Shown in pieces: positions 35,404 to 43,118 of a stretch of 64,000 nucleotides of DNA. The notes under the pieces are model-generated. The model ran no database searches. It had not been told where the DNA came from and was given only the letters and a program-made list of their open reading frames with translations. Source of the DNA: Winogradskyella sp. (lineage in GTDB: Bacteria; Bacteroidota; Bacteroidia; Flavobacteriales; Flavobacteriaceae); NCBI RefSeq assembly GCF_028289625.1, contig NZ_JANQOM010000020.1, positions 117,676-181,675 on the forward strand, in the 5' to 3' direction. Position 1 is the stretch's first letter, and the number at the start of each line of letters is the position of its first letter. The position numbers and the translations under genes are program-made.

Positions 35404-35829
35404 TTATTTGCGATTGTCTTTGAGTTTTCTTTGGCGTATTGGCATTCGATCTATAGTAGAAAACAGTTTTTCAGAGTTAAGGATTTTGCTTTGTTCGAGT
35501 TTTATATCCCCATCTAATCCAATTAAAACAACCTTAAATTTACTTTTCTTTGAGTTGTGGACATTGTATAATTTTGAGCCTTTAATCCAGTTGGTTTTAG
35601 TTGCATCTGCTAGACCATATTTTTTTGGATGAATCCTATAAATAATAAGTTTACGCTCTTTTAATTCATTGGGATTGTTAAGTAATTCTAATTGGAGCTT
35701 TACTAGGTCGGACGATTCATTTTCTGAAATAATCAGTAACACACGGTTTTCCCATCTGTGCTTTTTTAATTGCTGGGTATTGAGACTCATAAATGATGAC
35801 AGAAATGCGATTAGTAAGAGATATTTCAT
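35404..35829 (-). CDS. DUF4174-domain protein with signal peptide
   Basis: The 141-residue protein has a signal peptide (about residues 1-19) and the DUF4174 pattern: HRWENRVLLI near the start (residues about 24-33), then VVLIGLDGDIKLEQS (about 104-118) and IDRMPIRQRKLK at the end. The domain resembles a thioredoxin-like fold without a CxxC motif. The function is unknown. It is preceded upstream by the strong terminator at 35865-35895, so it is probably transcribed separately from the starch operon. Confidence 0.8.
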   Translation of the reverse strand: MKYLLLIAFLSSFMSLNTQQLKKHRWENRVLLIISENESSDLVKLQLELLNNPNELKERKLIIYRIHPKKYGLADATKTNWIKGSKLYNVHNSKKSKFKVVLIGLDGDIKLEQSKILNSEKLFSTIDRMPIRQRKLKDNRK

Positions 35830-35864
35830 TGAAAATATATAGAATTAAAAGATAAATCTAAGAA

Positions 35865-35895
35865 AAAAAGAGCTTCTCAACGAGAAGCTCTTTTT
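35865..35895 (-). terminator. Terminator of the susC-amylase operon
   Basis: AAAAAGAGCTTCTC and GAGAAGCTCTTTTT form a 14-bp perfect stem with a 3-nt loop, with A/T tracts on both sides. It lies 20 bp after the stop of the T9SS amylase. It could act in both directions. Confidence 0.85.
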
Positions 35896-35914
35896 GCTCA
35901 AATAACACTTATAA

Positions 35915-38788
35915 TTAGAGCTTGACTAACTTGGTTGTCATCGTTTGGTTATTATCATTTTCAACTTTTACAATATACATTCCAGTGTTAAGACTAGAAA
36001 TATCAAAAGCGTCTGTTCTTGTAAAATCACCCCTGTAAGCTTTTACCATTTTACCGGTAAGGTCATAGATCTCAACATTCGAAACATTTGTGTTAACACT
36101 AAATGATGTTGTTGACGGATTCGGATAAATAGTAAAGCCTGAAAATTCTTGGTCGTCTATACTTAAAACATTAGAAGGCTGATTTCCAAAAATCCTAAAT
36201 TGACCAGCAGGTATAGAAAGAATACCGGTTCCGTTAGGGACTGTGGTATTACCAGTTGGATCCATTAAGTCGTACCACGTACTTGTAACACCCGATGGGA
36301 AATTGGTAAATATATTTCGACTTGTAACATCAAAATTGGCATATATGATCACATTTCTTAGTTGAGTTGTTGGAATAGATGAATCAAATATGTCAACCCT
36401 TTGTATGAGGTTGTCAGAGGTTATATCATAGTCACCCTCAAAAACTGGCTCTTCGACTTTTAGTTTGTGGAATTTTCCCCAGTCTTCATAGATTTGACTT
36501 CTTAAAGCATCACTCAACCAATTCTCTACCCATTGCGGTTGAGGTTTTGTGGCTAGTTTACAACCGTCATTACCAGGTGAAACGGTGGTACCATCACCAC
36601 AGGTCCAGATAGAATTATCCATTCCTAAGTCACCAAAATGCCATATCATTTTTGGACCTGGAATTAATACAGAAACCGCGCCAAGTGCTGACATTCTTGA
36701 TAACGCAGTATTTAAATCTCTTACATTATGAGAAGAGTTTGAGTTATTTCCAAATGTGACGGCTTCGTACATGATTCTTTCTTCATCATGACTTTCTGGA
36801 TAGCCCAATAAACGTGGCTCATTAAAACCACGGCTTACATGTCCCATACGATTAATGTTAGAAGAAAAACCTTGAGCCAAATCAGTATATTCATTGGTCA
36901 TTTTACCCCACATCATTACTCCTAAGCCTTCATTAACTCTATGATTAGCCCATTGTTGTTCTTCATTATCAGGGCCTAGGTGTTCAAAAATGGTATAGTG
37001 CGTTGGGTCTAAAGACCAAGCATAATCTGTATATTCTTTTAAAACATCGACTCTGTCCTGCTGATAGCTATCTGTACATCCACCAGGTGACCCAGGACCA
37101 CAATTATTGGTAAATCCTTTGGTCAAATCCCAACGAAAACCATCAATTTTATATTCTTCTATCCAATGCTTTATAACACGTTTTACATAATCTTTAACCC
37201 TATCATTTTGGTGATTATAATCATAGCCGACATTATAGTCGTGCTGAGGTACGGTATGGAAATAAGGATTATCACTGGTAGGGTCACCGAAACCGTTACC
37301 ATCGGAATCAGACATCCACATCCTTACCATTGGAGAACGTCCAAAAGCATGATTAAGCACTAAGTCTAAAATAATCGCGATACCATTTTGGTGGCATAAA
37401 TCTATGAACTCCTTAAATTTATTTTCAGTGCCATAAAATTTGTCCAATGCCATATGATATGAAGTATTATAACCCCAACTTTCGTTGCCTTCAAATTCCA
37501 TAACAGGCATCAAATGGATAGCATTGATATTTAGGTTTTTAAAATAATCTATTTTGTCAATGAGATCTTGATAGTTTCTGTCTGCATCAAAATCTCTAAT
37601 TAGAACTTCGTAAATAATGAGGTCTTCTTTTTTTGGTTTATTAAAATTAGGAACTTGCCAATTGTAAGATGTTTGCCCAGTCTGGAGTACTGTAACTTCA
37701 AATTCAGCCCTATCAGGGAACTCAGGTAAATTTGGATAAGTTGACGCTGGTATAAAAGGGTCATCAAAAGACGATAGTATTAAAGTAGAGTAAGGGTCAG
37801 CAGCCTTAACCAATGTGGGAGAGTTAGCTGGTGGATTTTCATCAACCACCCAATATTGGTAAGTATTTATTTCCCCAGGTGTTAAGTTAGTAAGTTCCAA
37901 AAAGAACTTTGTTGAACCAGCTCCGTCATCCTTAATCATCGCATAAGTATTATCAGGTGCATAGTCATTAAAACTACCTGCCACATAAATATAATCCTTT
38001 GAAGGTGCATCTAATACCAAAGTTGCTTTGGTAGGATCATTATCATCATAGTTAATACCATCAACAAGATTAGATGGCATTGTTTGTGGACTTATATTTG
38101 GATTTAATAATGCCGTAACCGATATTACTTTAGTGTCTGGCCCTTGTGTTACTTCTAAAGAGAAGGATGTTGTTTCTAAAACGTTATTAGCCGTATATGT
38201 GTAAGATGCTGTGTTTAATTGGGTGTCAATCGTAACACCATTAGCTTTAAGTACATAATCTGCAAGACCACAAGTATTAGAGGCCGTGATAGTAACATTA
38301 TCTCCAGATGAAATTAGTAAGGAATTTTCAGAGGGTGCATCTAAAAATACAGAAAATGCCGATTCCCCAACCTCTACTAATATATCTTGGGATTTTTTAT
38401 CACCAGTTCCGTTTTGGGCTTTAATTAAAAAACCTATGCGTCCAATATTACTGCGCTGATAATAGGCGTTTGGATTAAGAGTTATGGTATAGGTGTCTGA
38501 TCCGGGGTTATACGTTAACTGACTTGCAGGATTCGAATTGGTCCAAGAACCATTAAAAGGTGAGTCCATCTCATTGGTGTCATTTTCATCAAAAGACCAA
38601 GACCACAAGAAAAGTTCATTATTCGTAATGCTCCAAGCACTTTCATCGATACTATCGCCAAAAAAAGTAATAGTGATATCATCACTATCTTGAAAAGAAC
38701 AAGGGTTTACTTCAAATTGTACTGTCTGCTGCTGTGCAACTGTAATCGATGCTGCAAACACTGCAATCAAAAATGTAATTTTTTTCAT
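35915..38788 (-). CDS. GH13 alpha-amylase with T9SS sorting domain
   Basis: The 957-residue protein has a signal peptide (cleaved near VAQQQ) and N-terminal beta-domains (about residues 20-380, including an E-set/CBM48-like part around AGSFNDYAPDN). A GH13 barrel (about 390-760) carries D475 (LDLVLNH), R552/D554 (GFRWDLTKG, nucleophile), E602 (EHLG) and D668 (SHDEE). The end is a T9SS type A domain (IYPNPSTTSFSV...). It is exported to the cell surface or medium and opens starch chains. It is the last gene of the susC-susD-susE-susF-like operon and is separated from it by an internal hairpin terminator. Confidence 0.92.
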   Translation of the reverse strand: MKKITFLIAVFAASITVAQQQTVQFEVNPCSFQDSDDITITFFGDSIDESAWSITNNELFLWSWSFDENDTNEMDSPFNGSWTNSNPASQLTYNPGSDTYTITLNPNAYYQRSNIGRIGFLIKAQNGTGDKKSQDILVEVGESAFSVFLDAPSENSLLISSGDNVTITASNTCGLADYVLKANGVTIDTQLNTASYTYTANNVLETTSFSLEVTQGPDTKVISVTALLNPNISPQTMPSNLVDGINYDDNDPTKATLVLDAPSKDYIYVAGSFNDYAPDNTYAMIKDDGAGSTKFFLELTNLTPGEINTYQYWVVDENPPANSPTLVKAADPYSTLILSSFDDPFIPASTYPNLPEFPDRAEFEVTVLQTGQTSYNWQVPNFNKPKKEDLIIYEVLIRDFDADRNYQDLIDKIDYFKNLNINAIHLMPVMEFEGNESWGYNTSYHMALDKFYGTENKFKEFIDLCHQNGIAIILDLVLNHAFGRSPMVRMWMSDSDGNGFGDPTSDNPYFHTVPQHDYNVGYDYNHQNDRVKDYVKRVIKHWIEEYKIDGFRWDLTKGFTNNCGPGSPGGCTDSYQQDRVDVLKEYTDYAWSLDPTHYTIFEHLGPDNEEQQWANHRVNEGLGVMMWGKMTNEYTDLAQGFSSNINRMGHVSRGFNEPRLLGYPESHDEERIMYEAVTFGNNSNSSHNVRDLNTALSRMSALGAVSVLIPGPKMIWHFGDLGMDNSIWTCGDGTTVSPGNDGCKLATKPQPQWVENWLSDALRSQIYEDWGKFHKLKVEEPVFEGDYDITSDNLIQRVDIFDSSIPTTQLRNVIIYANFDVTSRNIFTNFPSGVTSTWYDLMDPTGNTTVPNGTGILSIPAGQFRIFGNQPSNVLSIDDQEFSGFTIYPNPSTTSFSVNTNVSNVEIYDLTGKMVKAYRGDFTRTDAFDISSLNTGMYIVKVENDNNQTMTTKLVKL

Positions 38789-38805
38789 AGTTTAATTTTT
38801 TAAAT

Positions 38806-38837
38806 AAAAAGGCTGTTTAATCTAAACAGCCTTTTTT
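38806..38837 (-). terminator. Intra-operon hairpin terminator (attenuator) before the secreted amylase
   Basis: AAAAAGGCTGTTTA and TAAACAGCCTTTTTT form a perfect 14-bp stem with a 3-nt loop and a T-run on the minus strand. It lies between the SusF-like gene and the amylase, so only part of the transcripts may reach the amylase. Confidence 0.8.
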
Positions 38838-38854
38838 GGATAAAATAATATGTA

Positions 38855-40345
38855 TTAGTTAGGTATAATTACGTATCTACCATCCAAATCATTGAACCAA
38901 ACATTATAAGAACCTGTAGGTAGAGTGAATGGGAAGTTATCTCCACCACCATTATCTAAATTAGATTGGCCATAGGTTTCACTTGATCCTGTATAACGCC
39001 AAACAGCAGCATTAGGTTCACCAGGCCAAACATCGTTAGCTCTGATTAAAAACTGCCCGCCATTAGTAAGAGTAACGTTATTTATATACCATAAATGCGG
39101 ATTGTTAGCGTCTTGTGTAAAGTTGGTGTCGTTACTTCCATCCCAGCCATTAGGGGTAGCGTCTCCAATAAGTCCCATAGTAGAATAGGTAGGATCTCCA
39201 GATGCATCATAAGGGGTTACTGTAAAGCTACCTCCTTCATCTACAACAGTAAAATCATAGGTGTAGTAACCAGCAGTAGCAACACTAAATGCGCCTGGGT
39301 CAGAACCACCACCTGGATTAACAGCTAATGTAGTACCATCATTAGTACCCCATTGTGGTTGCCACTGTCCTAAAACTTCTAACAGTTTAAACTCACCAGT
39401 ATTAAAGTAACCTGTGTAAATATAATTGTTAGGCACATCTTGATTTCTAAATACTGCAGTGTTATTGTTGTTATTATTCCAATCTGGTGTTGTAGCATTA
39501 CCTACTAAATATAAGTTTGGAAAACTTACTGCATAAGGGGTGATGCTAATGGTTGTTGTTTCACTTATACGCTCTAGCAAGGTGCCATTATCATTTGTAG
39601 TAGTAGCTCTAATTCTTATGTCCACATCACCAGCGGTATCTGCTGGGAGTCCAAGACCTAACGCTACTGCATTTAGAGCAGAATGTGTTAATTCAAGTGA
39701 AGAAATATCAGTTCCTGTTCCAATAACCACAATTGTTGCAAAATCGGTACCTGCTAATGCTGATTCTATGACATAATCAACACTGCCAATGGCTTCTGGT
39801 AAAGCATCTGCCCATTGCATATCTAAAATCACATCGTCTACAGAGCCTATTGATAGCACAAAACTATCACCGTTTGAAGGATCTGTTATAGCAACACCGC
39901 CTTCGGTAGGATAAGCAGTTATACTATAAGTTACAGTATTACTTATTGCACCTCCTGCCAGAGCTCTTACATACACGGTTAACCCATCAAATTCTGCAGT
40001 ACCGGTGGAAATAATTGCAGAATTTAAATCCATAACGTTAATAGAAAATGAATTTGTACTAGAACTTCCTAACATTATAGGGTTAGAAAAATCATTATTA
40101 ATATCCATTTCTATATCATAGTTTGTACTGCCTGTAACTGGGTCACTCCACGTTACCGTAAAAGCAGGGTTATCTGGCAAACCAAAATTTAAGAGTACAT
40201 TAGAAGCCGTGGATTGTTCTAAAACAAACGCAGCTTCAGGTTCAATAATATTTACTGTCTCTTCATCATCGCAAGCTAGGACTATGGTTGCCAGTGCCAA
40301 GATGAAGATTCCCAAAAATTTATTTAATTTATTTTTCATAGTCAT
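38855..40345 (-). CDS. SusF-like starch-binding outer-membrane lipoprotein
   Basis: The 496-residue protein has a lipoprotein signal ending VLAC (Cys about residue 25). Ig-like domains (about 35-270) are followed by two CBM-like modules. Both start with a Y/G-L-V/I-G-A pattern (NLYLVGNATTPDW and TMGLIGDATPNGW) and contain Trp-rich loops suited to bind starch, and the second repeats NNPHLWYINNVTLTNG. Known SusE/SusF proteins bind starch at the surface and help present it to SusC/D. The 367-residue neighbour is a shorter relative, 5 bp away. Confidence 0.85.
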   Translation of the reverse strand: MTMKNKLNKFLGIFILALATIVLACDDEETVNIIEPEAAFVLEQSTASNVLLNFGLPDNPAFTVTWSDPVTGSTNYDIEMDINNDFSNPIMLGSSSTNSFSINVMDLNSAIISTGTAEFDGLTVYVRALAGGAISNTVTYSITAYPTEGGVAITDPSNGDSFVLSIGSVDDVILDMQWADALPEAIGSVDYVIESALAGTDFATIVVIGTGTDISSLELTHSALNAVALGLGLPADTAGDVDIRIRATTTNDNGTLLERISETTTISITPYAVSFPNLYLVGNATTPDWNNNNNNTAVFRNQDVPNNYIYTGYFNTGEFKLLEVLGQWQPQWGTNDGTTLAVNPGGGSDPGAFSVATAGYYTYDFTVVDEGGSFTVTPYDASGDPTYSTMGLIGDATPNGWDGSNDTNFTQDANNPHLWYINNVTLTNGGQFLIRANDVWPGEPNAAVWRYTGSSETYGQSNLDNGGGDNFPFTLPTGSYNVWFNDLDGRYVIIPN

Positions 40346-40350
40346 TTATT

Positions 40351-41454
40351 TTAAAGGTTTAGTGGAATCATTATATAATCTCCTGTAAGGTCATTAAACC
40401 ATACTTCATACTCATCTTCAACAATAACAGGAATACTACCTGATCCCTCTGTGGCTACACCAGAAAATTCCGTATCGCCCGCCCAAATAATATCCGTATT
40501 AGTTACGAATTGTAATTCCCCGGGTACTAGGGTTACATTACTAATAAACCAAATATGAGGATCAAATGAAAATGATGTCATTTGTACACTACCACCCTCT
40601 AAACCATTTCCTTGTAAAGTCATGCTATCATAAAGAGTTGAGCCAGCTTCATTAAACGACTCTATAGTAAATTCTAGAGTACTGATGTTCATTTCAAATC
40701 TATAATACCCGTCAGAAAGAGCTTCAATATCATTTATAGGTGCTGGGTCATCGTCATCCTCAGTTGGTCGGAAAATCAATTGTCCCTCAGATCCTTCACC
40801 ATATTGAGGAGCCCATTGACCTCTAGTTTCAATAACTTTTAGAGGTTGTCCGCCGTTAAAAAAACCTGTGTATGAAAATACATTGGAATTAGAAGGATCT
40901 CTGTACATAGGAGGATTATTATTATTGTTCTCCCAACCTGCAGATGAAGCTGGACCAACGAGATAAAAATCTCTAAAGACGTAGTTAAAGAACGGCACAA
41001 CATCAAAAGAAATGACATTAGAAATAGCCGCTAATTCATCTTGAACGCCTAATGAAGAAATAACTCTTGCATAAACAGTTCCAACCTGAAGCGGGTCTAA
41101 GCCAATAGATCCAACAGCACTGTTGAGTTGGCTCATAGACATCGTTACAGTACTAACACCATTAGAACCGGTTGCTTCTATTGGATTGGTAAAATCGGCT
41201 GATGCCGAAAATTCAACCGAGTAGCCTTCCACAACAGCTTGATTGAAGTTTGTGTCGTTCCAATTAAAGGTCACTCCTGGGTTAGTTGGATTGGCGCCAT
41301 CAATCACTATAAGATTAATATCCAATTCCTCTAAAGTAATTGGTGACGAAGGGTCTGCAAAGAATTCAGGATCTGGACCGTCACAAGACGAGACCACAAG
41401 CCCGAAAAAAAGACTAACGACAATTAAGTATTTAAAATATTTTAATGTTTTCAT
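40351..41454 (-). CDS. susE: SusE-like starch-binding lipoprotein
   Basis: The 367-residue protein has a lipoprotein signal ending VVSSC (Cys about residue 24) and an N-terminal SusE domain (about 40-150, FNWNDTNFNQAVVEGYSVEF). CBM-like repeats follow: DFYLVGPASSAGWENN (about 167) and SFDPHIWFISNVTLVPG near the end, matching the SusF-like neighbour. It probably binds maltodextrins at the cell surface. It follows susD by 15 bp. Confidence 0.85.
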   Translation of the reverse strand: MKTLKYFKYLIVVSLFFGLVVSSCDGPDPEFFADPSSPITLEELDINLIVIDGANPTNPGVTFNWNDTNFNQAVVEGYSVEFSASADFTNPIEATGSNGVSTVTMSMSQLNSAVGSIGLDPLQVGTVYARVISSLGVQDELAAISNVISFDVVPFFNYVFRDFYLVGPASSAGWENNNNNPPMYRDPSNSNVFSYTGFFNGGQPLKVIETRGQWAPQYGEGSEGQLIFRPTEDDDDPAPINDIEALSDGYYRFEMNISTLEFTIESFNEAGSTLYDSMTLQGNGLEGGSVQMTSFSFDPHIWFISNVTLVPGELQFVTNTDIIWAGDTEFSGVATEGSGSIPVIVEDEYEVWFNDLTGDYIMIPLNL

Positions 41455-41469
41455 AGTTATTTAAGCTTA

Positions 41470-43083
41470 TTAATATCCTGTATTTTGCTGTAAATTAGTG
41501 TTAACACTTATATCGGTCTCTGGAATAGGCATGATATCCCTGAATGCTTCGGTTGTTGTTCCTTGCGGAACGTTACCTTTCCATTGCCAAATCCCATTAT
41601 CTGAGAATCGATTGAATCGGATTAAGTCAGTACGCCTATGGGCTTCCCAATACAATTCTCTAGAGCGCTCATCGAGAATAAAGTCTAAAGTTAAGTCACC
41701 AGTTGATATATTTCCTGATGTGTTGCCGTAAGCACGTTCTCTCAGTTCGTTGATGTAGCTTACTGCAGTAGACGCATCACCACCACCACCACGTGCTACA
41801 ATTTCGGCATACATCAAATAGACATCTGCTAATCTAAACATAGGGAAATCAGTATCTACATGGTCACCAGAGGGGTCCGAGCCAGGGTTTCCATTAATAT
41901 CAACGTTACGATATTTAAAAATACCATAACCGTCATTAAAATTGGTTACACTTTCAACATCTTTATTTTGACCATCTGTCCATATTAAAGCTCTTTGGTC
42001 TGCTGAATTAGCTTCGTTTGGAAAAAGTTCAACAAAATTTGGTAAAGTTCTTATACCAAACCAACCACCACTTGCTATTCCGAAAAATGGCCCTGCCACG
42101 TCGTTCATAGTACCACCAACAGGTGCATGAGTCAAAAAGGTCATTCCACCAAAAGCTTGAGTTCTCAAACCATCAAATGGGATGGTAAAAATGACTTCAT
42201 TCTGGGCTCCATTAGAATCATTGTCCGCCAAGAACGAATAGAAATACGGTACGTCTGGAATTTCATAACCAGCGTTAATAATATTGTTTACATAAGTGAG
42301 AGCATCGCTGTAGCGAGCTGTACCTGTGTAAACTTCAGCATTAAGGTATAATTTAGCCAATACCATCCAAGCTGCTGCACGATCTGCTCTCCCGTATTCA
42401 TTTTGTCTTGGCGCAGCCATAGTATCCAAAATATCTAAGAGTTCGCTCTCAACATATTGAAATAGGTCTGCACGCTGTATCTGTGGTGGTAAAAAAGCAC
42501 CAATTGGATCGTTTTCAGTTACAAATGGGGGGTTGGCATATAAATCCAATGCATGCCAATAGGATAAAGCACGCATAAAACGTGTTTCGGCTCTAAATAT
42601 TTGAATTTCGGCTCTCAACTCATCATTGACACCGCGACCGCTTAACTTATCGTCTGTGGTTTGGCGCAGAAACTCATTAGTTAATGCCACTTGATAAAAT
42701 ATACGGGTGTACATAGTTCTGATAAATTCATTACCTGAGGTCCATACTTGCGCATGTAAATCCTGAATAGTTCCGTCATTCCAAGCAATTAAGGCCTCAT
42801 CGGAGGTTAATTGCTGCATTTTCCAATACAGTCTCAAATAATTTGAGAACCCTTCATTTAAACCTATGAGGTCGGGAGTTCCTGCAGGGCCCTGCTGTCC
42901 ACTTAAAGATATACCTGCATAAATCTTAGCCAAAAACTCTTTATAAGCTTCTGGGTCTTCAAAAGCGGCATCAGCCGTGAGACGTTCGTCTTCTGGGTCT
43001 AAATTTAGTCGATCTTCACAGGAGTGTATTAAAAACACTAATGCAAATATCGCTAATACTGTTTTAATTGTTCTTTTCATCAT
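41470..43083 (-). CDS. susD: SusD/RagB-family starch-binding lipoprotein
   Basis: The ATG at 43083 gives a 537-residue precursor with a lipoprotein signal (IFALVFLIHSC). A longer frame from 43113 only adds a poor, charged leader. SusD features: the N-terminal helix region DRLNLDPEDERLTADAAFED, tetratricopeptide-like helices, and the conserved C-terminal YINELRERAYGN, ILDERSRELYWEAHRRTDLIRF and MPIPETDIS. It forms the lid of the SusCD maltodextrin importer. It lies directly after susC. Confidence 0.92.
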   Translation of the reverse strand: MMKRTIKTVLAIFALVFLIHSCEDRLNLDPEDERLTADAAFEDPEAYKEFLAKIYAGISLSGQQGPAGTPDLIGLNEGFSNYLRLYWKMQQLTSDEALIAWNDGTIQDLHAQVWTSGNEFIRTMYTRIFYQVALTNEFLRQTTDDKLSGRGVNDELRAEIQIFRAETRFMRALSYWHALDLYANPPFVTENDPIGAFLPPQIQRADLFQYVESELLDILDTMAAPRQNEYGRADRAAAWMVLAKLYLNAEVYTGTARYSDALTYVNNIINAGYEIPDVPYFYSFLADNDSNGAQNEVIFTIPFDGLRTQAFGGMTFLTHAPVGGTMNDVAGPFFGIASGGWFGIRTLPNFVELFPNEANSADQRALIWTDGQNKDVESVTNFNDGYGIFKYRNVDINGNPGSDPSGDHVDTDFPMFRLADVYLMYAEIVARGGGGDASTAVSYINELRERAYGNTSGNISTGDLTLDFILDERSRELYWEAHRRTDLIRFNRFSDNGIWQWKGNVPQGTTTEAFRDIMPIPETDISVNTNLQQNTGY

Positions 43084-43118
43084 AGCTCTATTATTTATAT
43101 TAAGTTTTCTCATTGCTC

